Positions 20,889-30,849 of a stretch of 64,000 nt of DNA are shown in pieces. The position numbers were made by a program, and so were the translations under genes. The DNA is from Phaeodactylum tricornutum CCAP 1055/1 (lineage: Eukaryota; Bacillariophyta; Bacillariophyceae; Surirellales; Neidiaceae). The notes beneath the pieces were generated by a model that saw only the letters and a list, made by a program, of their open reading frames with translations, had not been told where the DNA came from and ran no database searches. The stretch spans positions 124,001-188,000 of the forward strand of contig NC_011696.1 of the NCBI RefSeq assembly GCF_000150955.2, read 5' to 3'. Each line of letters opens with the position of its first letter. Positions within the stretch are counted from its first letter, which is position 1.

Positions 20889-22574
20889 ATGGTGTCATTC
20901 TTACCAGTGGTGATCTTTCTTACCTGCTGCTGCAATACAATTTCTTTCACCTTTCTTCAAGGACAGAAACCTCATGGTTCTCTTTTGCGTCTTCAAAATC
21001 CGGAGGCCATGCCAAGTCGACTGGGCGCCTTACCCCTATCCATCGGAGAAAGCGGGGCAACGCTTGACACTGGCTTTAATGGTTTTCAATTGTTGGGTTT
21101 GGAGGGGCCAAGTTCGTTCCCAACGCTTGCCCTACTTGTTAGAAGTGCCATAGCAATAGTGGTTGTTGCTGTTTTCCAAGGGATTCTTGGAATTTTGAAC
21201 TATCGACGCAACTTTGGTGAAGCCCCAATCCCACGGATCCCAAGCCACGGTATAGTTGTCGTTCATCCTGAGGATAGCCTACAAATTGCACCCGAAGAGT
21301 CGCTAAAAATCCTACGGAAGGCCAGCAACCAAGATGTGCTTCGTCTTTTAGTAATTGGAGACTCTCTTGCTGTTGGCGTTGGGCAATCGCAATCCTGCAC
21401 TCAAATAATGCCAGAGGTAATCGCTAAAACAATCTCAAAAAAGCTTGGCGGGCGAGCTGTTTTTTGGACATGTCACGGCGAGCCGGGAGCTTCTGTTGGC
21501 TGGTTGGTTCGAGAACTAGAATGCGGTGTAAAATATCGAACCTTTGAAGATCACGTCAACGACAGCTCTCCTATGTCGGGCACCATCAAGAGCGACGACA
21601 TCGTTGTCTCAGGTATGATTAATTCAGAAGATACTGCTAATGTTACACCGTGGAAGCAGTTGCTTGAGCACCATCGCAATCAATTTGACCCTGAATTTCT
21701 TGAACCCTATGACATTACAGTCGTTTTGACTGGCCCAAACGACATTAAATCTGCATTTTTCCCGTTTCTTCTTCTGGGGGAGGATATTGAGCTTCGCCAA
21801 CAAGCTCGAAGACGAGGTGGGAACTTCGACAACGAGCTGCAACGACTAATTGAAGCGCTGAATCTTAAAGTGCGAAATGAGTTCCAAGGGCTGAGGAAAA
21901 CAATGTCAAATGCCACGGAGACGGTTCGAGTGTCGTTGGGATCAGTAGCTTCGTCAATGCGAAGCTCTTCGGAGACTTCCATGGGTTCCATAGATTCAGT
22001 TCAAGTTAAACGCTCGGACTCAGATTTGTTCTATGATCATGCCCCAATTTTGCCATTTGAAGAAAGAGTAAATGTGTGTTTCCCTATCGTAGTACTACCC
22101 GGAATGCCTGCTAGAGCTCTTCCAGCTCTCCGAGATATTCCTCTCCGATGGTTGACAGTCCCAGTCCTCGATCTTATGGACTCCCACAAGCACCGATTGG
22201 CTACCAAGCGACCAGCTGAAGTGCTTTTCATTGCTTCGCCGCCTGTGCAACAAATTGATCAATACGTTCAACATGAAGGTAGCATTTGGGCAGAAAATCA
22301 GCGAGAGGCGACTATCCTGGCCCTCCGTAAAATTTCATCAACAGACTGTGATTTTATTCAACAAAGTATGAAGCATTTTTATGGCGAATCTTCGAAGTGC
22401 TCAGCGCAAGTGCCAAAGAGACGACTTACCATGTTTGCAACAAACTATCCACGGGAGGATGCTTTCTCTGCAGATACAATTCACCCAAATGAACTTGGCT
22501 ACGATTTCTGGGGTAGAGTTATTGGCAATGGGATATACAGCTCTATCAACGAAACTTTGAGAAACAACTTCTAA
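20889..22574 (+). CDS. SGNH/GDSL-type hydrolase, secretory or plastid-directed
   Basis: The frame is open from a TTG at 20862, but the first ATG is at 20889, giving 561 residues. The N-terminus (VSFLPVVIFLTCCCNTISFTF) is a signal peptide with a possible plastid junction. A second hydrophobic segment (about residues 80-100, VRSAIAIVVVAVFQGILGIL) would anchor it. SGNH block I is VIGDSLAVGVGQS with the nucleophile Ser, block III is VVLTGPNDIK (GxND), and block V is ADTIHPNELGYDFW with the Asp-x-x-His pair. The catalytic residues therefore look intact. A Ser-rich insert separates blocks III and V (about 340-390). The substrate (lipid ester, acyl or carbohydrate ester) cannot be told from the sequence. 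Confidence 0.72.
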   Translation: MVSFLPVVIFLTCCCNTISFTFLQGQKPHGSLLRLQNPEAMPSRLGALPLSIGESGATLDTGFNGFQLLGLEGPSSFPTLALLVRSAIAIVVVAVFQGILGILNYRRNFGEAPIPRIPSHGIVVVHPEDSLQIAPEESLKILRKASNQDVLRLLVIGDSLAVGVGQSQSCTQIMPEVIAKTISKKLGGRAVFWTCHGEPGASVGWLVRELECGVKYRTFEDHVNDSSPMSGTIKSDDIVVSGMINSEDTANVTPWKQLLEHHRNQFDPEFLEPYDITVVLTGPNDIKSAFFPFLLLGEDIELRQQARRRGGNFDNELQRLIEALNLKVRNEFQGLRKTMSNATETVRVSLGSVASSMRSSSETSMGSIDSVQVKRSDSDLFYDHAPILPFEERVNVCFPIVVLPGMPARALPALRDIPLRWLTVPVLDLMDSHKHRLATKRPAEVLFIASPPVQQIDQYVQHEGSIWAENQREATILALRKISSTDCDFIQQSMKHFYGESSKCSAQVPKRRLTMFATNYPREDAFSADTIHPNELGYDFWGRVIGNGIYSSINETLRNNF

Positions 22575-22894
22575 TGTAAAAGAAAATTGATCTACTATCT
22601 TGTTCCTAGAAGCGAAATCTTCAAATGATCTGTCAATAGTGTATTGACATGATAAGCAACATGGAGAGGATTTGTGTTTCTCGGCAAGAGAAACACTGGA
22701 ATTACTTGAAAAAACAGAAAACTAACAGTAATAGGAAACGAAAGCACCCGGATGGGATCGAACTGGCTGCACTCCTGGATGTGATCGTTTCTCCAATCCG
22801 CTCCAATGCCACGCAACCGAGACAGCTTCAGAGGCATCAAACCAGCAGACTGGATAACCAATAATAAGTTGTCGGATTATAAAAGAGAAAATAA
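22575..22894. other. Intergenic region before the 22.9-kb gene
   Basis: 320 bp. It contains a stretch resembling a tRNA B box on the minus strand near 22757, but no cloverleaf forms around it (see rejected items). Confidence 0.45.
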
Positions 22895-23569
22895 ATGAAA
22901 TATCTGCTCATTTATTTCTTCGTTTTGTCAACTACGACCCTGGGTCTTTCCGGCTCAAACATCAGTAGGAGAAGGCTGTTTTTATGTTGCGGAGGCCTTC
23001 TTCAAGTTTACACTCAACCGGGGAACGAAGCAGACGGCGCTTGTCTACCAGGTGATCTTGCCCCATCCTGCATTGGCGTTTATAAAGTTCCCATTGATTA
23101 TTCAGTGCGATCGTTTGTAGGGAGTGAGGAAGCAATAAAAATATACGCACCTGACCTCAACTACGTACCGCCGATAAAAAGTCCACGTTCCCATGAGGAT
23201 GCAGTTGCGGTCCTCTTGGCACAACGAAGAGCAGCAGATGATATTTCGACTGTTCTCCTTGCAGGGAGGCTTGAAGAGGCTGGAATAAAGGTGCTTAATT
23301 TGATGCCAAAGCTCACGTCGGCGGGGCTAGTTGTAGTATCATTCGTAAAGACAAATGAGCCTAGCGGCATTGTTGGGGAGCTGAAACGAGCTCGAATTCA
23401 AACTCAATTTCAAGACCTTCAGGCAATATGGGGTGGTGTCGATGTTATGATCGGCCAAGGTCTGCGCGGGCAACTCGGTGTAACAGCGGCTGCTCAAATC
23501 CAGATTTTGAGGGAAGTACAAGAAGGTGCCAGAGCTTACGATGATTTCTTGGCGATGGTTGGGCTTTGA
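22895..23569 (+). CDS. Small secreted or lumenal protein of unknown function
   Basis: 224 residues from the ATG at 22895. I do not recognise the family. The N-terminus is a hydrophobic signal (YLLIYFFVLSTTTLGLSG) followed by SRRRLFLCCGGLL, a twin-arginine and hydrophobic stretch like that of thylakoid-lumen proteins imported by Tat. The mature part begins near GACLPGDLAPSCIGVYKVP, and the rest is mainly helical with Ala-rich heptads (DDISTVLLAGRLEEAGIKVL, QGLRGQLGVTAAAQIQIL). A thylakoid lumen location is inferred, not shown. It follows the SGNH hydrolase in the same direction, with 320 bp between. Confidence 0.6.
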   Translation: MKYLLIYFFVLSTTTLGLSGSNISRRRLFLCCGGLLQVYTQPGNEADGACLPGDLAPSCIGVYKVPIDYSVRSFVGSEEAIKIYAPDLNYVPPIKSPRSHEDAVAVLLAQRRAADDISTVLLAGRLEEAGIKVLNLMPKLTSAGLVVVSFVKTNEPSGIVGELKRARIQTQFQDLQAIWGGVDVMIGQGLRGQLGVTAAAQIQILREVQEGARAYDDFLAMVGL

Positions 23570-24398
23570 GCTTAATCGCATTTGCAAGTTTCGGTGCATA
23601 CAGTTAGAAAATGATCTTTACAAATCAATGCTAGTCTTGTTTCGTAGATGAAAGGAGCCGATGGTAAATACTCAGTCAGAGACAAAGCCAATTTCCACAT
23701 TTGCCATTCCGCAGCAAACGTTCACATAAATCAAGCTTTTGAACTTTTCCAAATCCTATTTCAAAGCCAGTAGGCAAAGAAGGCCGAAGAGACATCAAGA
23801 AGTCGGTATGGACGAAACAATAGAGTCGAATCCATTCTTGGAAAGCTCGCGGCATTGAGAGAGGTTCTTTTGACATATTCGTCGGGCAAGCGCCTTTTGG
23901 ATACAGATATTCACGATCTTCCTCTAGATAATGCGAGAGTGATACAGAACACAGACCTGAAAGCCGTCAGTGGAAAAAAGCAATTGAGAAGATACTGACA
24001 GAGCCCAACAGCTGAGAAGGAATTTTTCCGCGTATCGCTAGAAAAAGCTTTTGGCTTTGGGTAATTAAGTGACAATCGCAAAGAGCTCAACAGACAAAAG
24101 TTCGGCAGATAATCAAGACCCATTGAGAGAGAAAACTGAAAATCTGGAAAAAATTAAAGAAGGAAGATGATTCTTTTGTTGTAAAGGGTGTGCAGCATAA
24201 ATGGGAAAAGAGGTGGCCTTCACGTCACGGGATGGTTTAGTGGCGCGGTTGCTGGCATGGTAAAAGTTTGCCAGCAAAACGAGTTATGATAGAAAGCGCA
24301 AACGAAACAAGCGGTCCAATGAAACACTTCGTGATTGTTATGCGATTCAGACCGTGGTAAAGACGATCTACATGTAATTTACATTTAGGTACAATTGA
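23570..24398. other. Intergenic region
   Basis: 829 bp, AT-rich. It contains short frames without coding character and an isolated tRNA A-box-like sequence at 24233-24243. No gene is supported. Confidence 0.45.
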
Positions 24399-25583
24399 TC
24401 AGTCATAACTGATTAAATAGCTACCATCAACACCAAAATCGACAAAGCTGAGGTAGTGGCCTTCATTGGTAAGGTCATTGATGGCCGTGTTCAATTCCTC
24501 GGAGACGTTGCCCCACCACGTTTTACCATCGTTTGCTCGTAGAAACCACTCTCCTGCTGGGCCAAGGTTGACTATAGTCAAATCATCGCGGTCTCCTCGA
24601 GTCGCCAATTTTTCTTCGAGCTCTTTAGGAAGTCCCCGGCCTTGGCATTTCCACGAGCCGTCGTCGAAAACGATAAAGTATGTGTCAAACGTACTTCCGA
24701 ATGCAACTGACCTTGGGGTTTTGGGAGAATTTTTTAGGTCACGTTCGAGTCCTTTCGGTCCCTTGAAAGCAAAAGTTGCATCATGAAACGATACAAAGTA
24801 CCGGTCCCGAGTTCCGAGCGATACATACCTTGGTCTGTGCGTAATTGCAGAACTTCTTAATTGACTCAATTTGGAATAGAGTGGTCTCGGAATGTTTGGT
24901 GTGTATGCGACACCGGCGTTCCCGTACAAGAAAACTGTTCCCTTTCCGTTAGTCGCAACTCCACGAACAACCTTGTTCATAGCGATAATCTCACCCAAAC
25001 ACTGATCCACATGTTTCATATTGTGCGGGGGTAAACTAAATTGAAATTCGATACCGGCAAGGCCGAGGGAAGACTCGGATCTAGACGTCACCGACGTCAC
25101 GGAACGCGAGGAGTCGTCCAATGTACTCCTATCGTCCAAAGCTTCCAAATGCATTCTTAATTTCTCCTTTTCTCCCTGCAAAATTGCCAGCCCGACGTCC
25201 GCTAATTCAATTCCTGTCTGTAGCGATACTTTCGTCGTAGGGCTTTCCGTGTCCGTCATGCCGACGATGTTTTCATCAATGATAGTAATTGTGGGAGGAT
25301 TGCGAAGGATACCTTCAACGGAGTTGAGGTCGCTGATGTTCCGCCGGAACACCTCACGGACTTCGCCTTGCTGAATCCTGCAAGTTCCGATCGTTCCGGT
25401 ATCCGCGTATACATTGACGCGAGCTAGATTCTGCACTTGACACCCGGAATCGTCAATGCCTACCAGGAAACTACACAATGCTGGATTGAGATCAGGCGTC
25501 AAAAGGACTTCTTTGCATCCTTGGACGGATGCAGCTCGTCGACGGACTGCCTCGGGATCTAACTTCCAATCCTTTCTCGTCAT
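24399..25583 (-). CDS. Hypothetical protein with C-terminal aromatic repeats
   Basis: The frame opens with a GTG; the first ATG is at 25583 and gives 394 residues. The N-terminal 150 residues contain GTCRIQQGEVREVFRRN and a heptad stretch (ELADVGLAILQGEKEKLRMH). The C-terminal half has about four or five related units of roughly 40 residues built on V(S/A)LG...YFV.F.DG: RYVSLGTRDRYFVSFHDATF, SVAFGSTFDTYFIVFDDGSW, VNLGPAGEWFLRANDGKTWW and FVDFGVDGSYLISYD. Such repeats suggest a beta-propeller or beta-sandwich surface that binds protein or RNA. I do not recognise a named family. Confidence 0.6.
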   Translation of the reverse strand: MTRKDWKLDPEAVRRRAASVQGCKEVLLTPDLNPALCSFLVGIDDSGCQVQNLARVNVYADTGTIGTCRIQQGEVREVFRRNISDLNSVEGILRNPPTITIIDENIVGMTDTESPTTKVSLQTGIELADVGLAILQGEKEKLRMHLEALDDRSTLDDSSRSVTSVTSRSESSLGLAGIEFQFSLPPHNMKHVDQCLGEIIAMNKVVRGVATNGKGTVFLYGNAGVAYTPNIPRPLYSKLSQLRSSAITHRPRYVSLGTRDRYFVSFHDATFAFKGPKGLERDLKNSPKTPRSVAFGSTFDTYFIVFDDGSWKCQGRGLPKELEEKLATRGDRDDLTIVNLGPAGEWFLRANDGKTWWGNVSEELNTAINDLTNEGHYLSFVDFGVDGSYLISYD

Positions 25584-26211
25584 TATTGTCTGCACCGCAA
25601 TGGACAGACGAAGAAAGAGAGGCTGTCGCTCCTCGTCCGAAGGGACTGGATGGCACTTTCAATCCTGGGGCTTTGGGTGGAGCAGCTCGCTCGAACACGA
25701 GAGTCCAATCGCTCCAACAAGAAAGATGTGGAATGTGGGTGTGAAATGTCGCTCGACTGTCTGTCTCGTTCCTATTGATAAAGGGGTTTGGGCCAAAGAT
25801 CGAGCAGATTTTTCGTGTTCAGAAAACATCTCTTTTTACATATCTAGAATAATTATTTTTTAGAATGATATATAATTGGCTTGAAACATTCAAGCGGTAA
25901 AACCAGTAAATTTAGTGAACTGAGGTCATGAACACTCACACTAGCTAGAGTGGGTATCTATGTTTCACCATTAGGAACCTATCCTAGTCACGACTCAATT
26001 GTCATACAAGATTGACAGGGGAACGCAGTGTGCAATGATCGGACGAAGACCAGGCCGCCAGCCAACTTCGCGACCATGATGACAGCAGTGAGCGTGACCG
26101 CCGCCGCCGAGACCCAACTCTAATGCTCTCGATCTTACATGAAGGCGGCAACCCCAAACAATAGACTCTTTACTATCTCTTACATTTAGTAAAGACAAAC
26201 CGTTTTCAGAA
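25584..26211. other. Divergent intergenic region, repeat protein / LSM3
   Basis: 628 bp. Short frames on both strands lack coding character. The LSM3 5' end sits at the right border. Confidence 0.45.
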
Positions 26212-26629
26212 ATGGAGGAACCTCTTGATCTAATTCGTTTGTCGATCGATGAGCGTGTATACGTGAAATGCCGGGGTGACAGAGAGCTGAGAGGCAAACT
26301 TCATGTACGTGTCATGGGGGAGCTTGTACCGGTTCGACAAGCCAAGGAAAAATCGCGAACGATAGTGCCTCAGTGGAGCAATTTCACATTCTGTAAGAGA
26401 TTAATCAAGAAAGTCGTTGGGAATCTTACAATAGCTGTTTTTACCGTTTCAGGGGTATGATCAGCATTTGAATATGATTTTGGGCGACGTTGAGGAAACA
26501 GTTACGAGCACGGAGATTGATGAAGAGACGGATGAACAAATTGTCAAGAAGCAAACTCGTAAAGTGGGGATGCTCTTTGTAAGGGGGGATATTGTGGTAC
26601 TGGTCAGTCCTCCTCTTCGGACAACCTAA
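26212..26629 (+). CDS. LSM3: U6 snRNA-associated Sm-like protein LSm3
   Basis: Two short exons, 26212-26304 and 26453-26629, join in phase 0 across a 148-bp intron (CTTCAT|GTACGT to TTTCAG|GGGTAT) and encode 89 residues. The Sm fold is complete: [20 protein letters not shown], the Sm1 motif ending [20 protein letters not shown] formed across the splice, the LSm3-type acidic loop [19 protein letters not shown], and the Sm2 motif [15 protein letters not shown]. LSm3 is part of the LSm2-8 ring on U6 snRNA in the nucleus and the LSm1-7 ring that promotes mRNA decapping in the cytoplasm. It is convergent with the 1,319-residue C2 protein gene. Confidence 0.93.
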
Positions 26630-26757
26630 GACGAGCCGGTCATCGTTTGACCAAAGCAGCCGTATGGTAACGATAGCATTCTAGATCGGCACTGCAAACT
26701 AGATAGACGCAATAGTTTCTTTGACAAGATTAAATCAACTATCATTCCAAAGTAGGT

Positions 26758-29700
26758 CTACGTGTCTTTCTTACCAACGCTAGACCAAAGGGTTTCATTA
26801 GACGATGTCCCTTTCCTCGGACTTGGAGAAGACGACACGGAACGATCCAAAGAGACGCCGCGTCGCCTGTGTCGGCGACGAAACCGATTAATCCCGCGAC
26901 CCCGTGACGAAGGAGAGTTTGAGGTGCTGCGTCGGCGAGCATCTTCCGTTTGATCACACTTCACTTGAGCGTATTGTGGCTCTGGAGGCCAGTCGTAAAA
27001 GCGTTGGTAAATCAGAGGACTGTATGGAACTACGACTCGATGGACTTCCCTGGGATCAACGTTCGGTGGACCAACCGGCCCACTCCGGTTCGGTCGATGA
27101 TGACAAGCAAACACAGGCTGGTCTTTCCACGAATTGTGATTCTCCTCATCTTTCTGACTAGACTGGGGGTCTTCTGGATTTAGGCGGTGTTTTGCCGATC
27201 GCGAGAGCTTGGCTGGTGGCAAGTGGCCACGTTCTCGAAGAACACGGATTGCCCAATTTTGCGGCCCAACGAGAAGAACTCCCAAAATGAAAAGAAAAAG
27301 CCTCCATGGAAAAATAAAAAGAACCAAGCCGAGAACTCCGCATATAAGGGACAACCAAAATGTTAGCATTGGATCTCTCCATGTAACAACGTTGAAGCCT
27401 GCACGGAATAAACAGAGGAAGCTGTATGAGGAACCAATTATTGGCTCAACATACAGACCAACCCGGGCCACAAACGGATTTGAATGCGAGTACTGGCCGA
27501 GATGGAGCAGCTTGTCGAGTCTTCGAGGCACATCAGTCTTGCGTCGCTTTTCGGGTTTCTTGGAATCTCCAAAATACAGTGAACCAGTCTTATTCAGAAC
27601 ATAGGCTTTGTCGTCAAACCTGTGCCACGTAAGTTCGTGCATTTTGTCTTTGATTTCATCAAGATCATCTGTCAACTTCTTCCCAGAACTTGGACCTTCC
27701 ACGTCAATGTTTTGCTCCGGGACGACTGCATTGGTATTCTGAGATGAAGGTTCAGAAGTGTTTTCACTGGGCGGAGCAGAGTGAACGCTTGTTACGTTGG
27801 TAACCGCAATATCATTTGTTTTTTCAAGATCGAAACTCCAGCTTAGTGCTGTTGAATTTCTGCTCCGTAGCCACCGATTCTCGCCTGTGTGAAGCTCATT
27901 TGGATCCTCGTCGCTCGATCTCTGATGCGACTTGAAGCTCGAGGTGAGTATTTCCGGTTCGCAGCTGCTAGATCTTCTATGGTGCCTTGGATTGAGCATG
28001 TCGACGCCAGAGCTTACACCATCTCTCACTTGATTTAAACCCATCCCAATCCCATCACGAATTGGATAAACGACATTGTGCAGGCCCGTACGTTCGGTGA
28101 TCTCTGATGCTGCGTAGGTTAGTGTGGAGGCAGCCTTCTTTCCAGCTTTTTTCCCGGTGTATGCAACAGCCTTCCTCGGAGCAAAATAGTCTTCCTCAAA
28201 ATCGTAGTCCTTGAAACCGGAGGAGTTCTTCCTCAGGAGATCAAATTCCATGTCGAATCTAGGCATCATTGAATGAACCTCTCCGTGCTTGGTAGTAGAA
28301 ATTTGAAACGACGCATTCGGAATTTCAGGCGTAACCTTCTCCGTCTCTCCTTTACGCAGTGCGAGAGCCTCCTTCACGCTCAGTTTTGGATAAATTTTTC
28401 CACTTGCAAAAGGGAATTCAAGATGATCATCTTCCATAGAGAGCTGCGCATCGTCTCGGTCTGGTAAGAACCCTAGTAGACGAAATAACCACTTGCCCTT
28501 CGGAATGTGTGTCGAGACTTTGTAGTTGAACTGTTCAAAGACAGATGGTGACGTGCTCAACATTGACTCTGGAGTCCTTCGGCGTCTTAAAGGTAAGGGG
28601 CGCAAGCCAAGCTCAAGCGGTTCGATTGGACGGTAGTTCTTATCGCGTTTTCGGAAAAGGGAAGTGAACATTTCCTCCCACGACGGTGGAACGAAACCAC
28701 GCTGACCAGGACCGTCTATGCCATACTTGACGTATGTTCGCATCAGTTGTAGAAGTAGGTAGAGCACAAAGTATGCCGGTACTAAGGAAAATGCATTTGA
28801 GTAGATGCTGTGCATCCAGGTCAAGAACACATACGCTGAAACACCGGGATATTGCCAGGTTCGAGTATCCCGAAGCTCTATCCGGATAAAGGTAAAAATA
28901 TACTTGCGCGTGAAATTGATCTCTCGGATTGCTGCCTTCATCTGCTGAAATGTAAAGCGTCCGGGGATGTGCGCACCATGGATCGTGATAGCAACATTCC
29001 GAAAGGCCTTCTCGTCTGCACACGCAACAGTTATACCCGTCCTGGGCTTTGAATTTTGCGGCAGAGGTATCTTGAGACTTTTTGGTAAGTAGGAAAGGAG
29101 AGCGTCCTTTTCCGTGTTCCAGTTTAAAGTAAATCGTAATCGAACAGCCCCACGGCGTCGGCGAGAATATACATGCGTCGATAGTCGCAAGGGAAGAGTC
29201 ACATCATACGATGTTCCCGGTCGCAATCGCGCCAGGTCGACCACAACACGACCTGCGAAATCATCTTTCACTCCTTTTCCATCGTCATCAAAGACTCCTA
29301 CGTATAGTCGGGCATACGCGTGAAACAAAGGAAAAATGCAAGCCCTACGAGCCATCCGTAGCCACATGGGATTGGCCCGGTTTGGAATGATGTCGGTCGC
29401 GAAGGCGTAGGATCCACATACCAAGTATACGACGGCATCGGTCTCCGCCATTCGGTCTAGTTTTGGTAATCCTATGCACTGGAGAACTTCAACACGCAGT
29501 GAGCCAATTTCCTTCTCTTTGCAATCGGGTGTGCGGAGATCATGAAACTGACCCGCAGGCAATACCATGTCATCCCTCATTTCCCGGTGTGTCATCCAAC
29601 GATGTGGGTAGGCGTAGGTTGGCAGGACACGGAATTCTTTATCACGGCTGGCCCGGCCTGCGTATCCCCGTACTTGGTGCTCCACATCGTTGGCAATATG

Positions 29701-30717
29701 GAAGTCCACGGATTCGGTGTCCGTCTCATCTAGATCTAGTTGTCGAGTATCGCTCGCAAAAGTGGCATCTCGTTGGCTACGGATCCGCATCCGGTTATGC
29801 CCCATCAAATGCAACGGAGTTCTCAGCGAAGTAAGAAGGCTCTTTTTGCGGCGAACATCATCTGAAAGCCGCCCGAGACGCGAAAAAGCTCGCAGCCAGA
29901 GTGCCTTCTCGTTGCTGTAGCCTTTGTTGCAACGAAAATACAATCTCATTGGCCGTCCATGGTTTCTGGCTCGTACAATGTCGTCGTGAAGTTCGCTTTC
30001 GGCAACCACACTTCCTTCTTGTATGGAGGACAGGTGACCCCAACCTTCGTCCACGTCTTCCTCCTCGTCTTCTTCGATCGAATGTAAACCATCGTCCGCA
30101 AAGGAGTTGTGGGGTTGATCGAGAGAGCAACTCGCGGCATCCGAGTGGTCCGCAAAGGGAAATCCCTCTTCACCATTGGTTGGAATCTCAAGAACAAAAC
30201 ATGATGAGTCGTTTTCCACATCCTTCACTTTCCAAGGCATCTGGGCAGGAATGTGAATGTCGACTTTGCCAACATCTGCGAGAGACTTTAAGGAAGGTAC
30301 TGACAGCGAGCGTTGCAATCGTGAATACACAGTTCGCAGCACCGTTGCCGAAGGTTTCGAAGATGACTCGTTTGTGTCGGTATCGCTATGGGATTGATGA
30401 TGCTGATGGTGCTCTTGTGCCTGACGATGGATGGCGTACTCTGGAGGTTCTTTGTAAATAGTAATCGAACCACCGTCCGTCAAATCCAAGTAGCAAAAAC
30501 GCCGTTTCCAGAAGGCCGGACTAAAGGCAGAATTGCGACCTTTTCGACAATGCAGGGTGCCTTCCAGACAAACTGGTTCCACCGAGCCGATAGAAGCCTG
30601 CATATCGGTCGAAGCCGCCGTAGTCATTTCGTCGTCGGTAATTAATGCCAACGCAGCGCGATTCCTGATATTTTCTCGACTCGTATTCTCTCTGACCAGT
30701 CCATTTACTGTGCTCAT
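26758..30717 (-). CDS. PH- and C2-domain multi-pass membrane protein
   Basis: One uninterrupted frame of 1,319 residues from the ATG at 30717. A PH-like region (about 50-290) starts LEGTLHCRKGRNSAFSPAFW..RFCYLDL and ends with ALWLRAFSRL; a low-complexity insert splits it. A C2 domain follows (about 405-525): GSLRVEVLQCIGLPKLDRMA, IPNRANPMW, LYVGVFDDDGKG and RGAVRLRFTLNW. Some of the Asp residues that would bind Ca2+ are present. Membrane segments lie near 640-680 (AYVFLTWMHSIYSNAFSLVP) and as a hairpin near 1110-1170 (FWLSLICGVLGLVLFIFPW), with a long disordered Ser/Asp-rich part between. The C-terminus is Arg-rich. This layout is that of MCTP/tricalbin-like tethers at ER contacts. It is a paralogue of the gene at 33.5-37.1 kb. 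Confidence 0.78.
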   Translation of the reverse strand: MSTVNGLVRENTSRENIRNRAALALITDDEMTTAASTDMQASIGSVEPVCLEGTLHCRKGRNSAFSPAFWKRRFCYLDLTDGGSITIYKEPPEYAIHRQAQEHHQHHQSHSDTDTNESSSKPSATVLRTVYSRLQRSLSVPSLKSLADVGKVDIHIPAQMPWKVKDVENDSSCFVLEIPTNGEEGFPFADHSDAASCSLDQPHNSFADDGLHSIEEDEEEDVDEGWGHLSSIQEGSVVAESELHDDIVRARNHGRPMRLYFRCNKGYSNEKALWLRAFSRLGRLSDDVRRKKSLLTSLRTPLHLMGHNRMRIRSQRDATFASDTRQLDLDETDTESVDFHIANDVEHQVRGYAGRASRDKEFRVLPTYAYPHRWMTHREMRDDMVLPAGQFHDLRTPDCKEKEIGSLRVEVLQCIGLPKLDRMAETDAVVYLVCGSYAFATDIIPNRANPMWLRMARRACIFPLFHAYARLYVGVFDDDGKGVKDDFAGRVVVDLARLRPGTSYDVTLPLRLSTHVYSRRRRGAVRLRFTLNWNTEKDALLSYLPKSLKIPLPQNSKPRTGITVACADEKAFRNVAITIHGAHIPGRFTFQQMKAAIREINFTRKYIFTFIRIELRDTRTWQYPGVSAYVFLTWMHSIYSNAFSLVPAYFVLYLLLQLMRTYVKYGIDGPGQRGFVPPSWEEMFTSLFRKRDKNYRPIEPLELGLRPLPLRRRRTPESMLSTSPSVFEQFNYKVSTHIPKGKWLFRLLGFLPDRDDAQLSMEDDHLEFPFASGKIYPKLSVKEALALRKGETEKVTPEIPNASFQISTTKHGEVHSMMPRFDMEFDLLRKNSSGFKDYDFEEDYFAPRKAVAYTGKKAGKKAASTLTYAASEITERTGLHNVVYPIRDGIGMGLNQVRDGVSSGVDMLNPRHHRRSSSCEPEILTSSFKSHQRSSDEDPNELHTGENRWLRSRNSTALSWSFDLEKTNDIAVTNVTSVHSAPPSENTSEPSSQNTNAVVPEQNIDVEGPSSGKKLTDDLDEIKDKMHELTWHRFDDKAYVLNKTGSLYFGDSKKPEKRRKTDVPRRLDKLLHLGQYSHSNPFVARVGLYVEPIIGSSYSFLCLFRAGFNVVTWRDPMLTFWLSLICGVLGLVLFIFPWRLFLFILGVLLVGPQNWAIRVLRERGHLPPAKLSRSAKHRLNPEDPQSSQKDEENHNSWKDQPVFACHHRPNRSGPVGPPNVDPREVHRVVVPYSPLIYQRFYDWPPEPQYAQVKCDQTEDARRRSTSNSPSSRGRGINRFRRRHRRRGVSLDRSVSSSPSPRKGTSSNETLWSSVGKKDT

Positions 30718-30849
30718 ACTAACAATCGCCGTAGGCTGTACACTGTGTGCATACTTGTGTCCGTGCCTTTAGTGGAGAAAAGAAACAAAGCAAACAAGGC
30801 ACAGGAGGTGGAATGATGCGAAACTCAGTCTAATTGGAACGATTCACCG

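Noticed and set aside
22745-22775. tRNA B-box-like sequence on the minus strand (AGTTCGATCCC)
   Set aside because: The five bases on either side of the loop do not pair as a T stem, and no A box or cloverleaf is found upstream.
24233-24243. tRNA A-box-like sequence TGGTTTAGTGG
   Set aside because: No B box follows at a proper distance and no acceptor or anticodon stem can be drawn around it.
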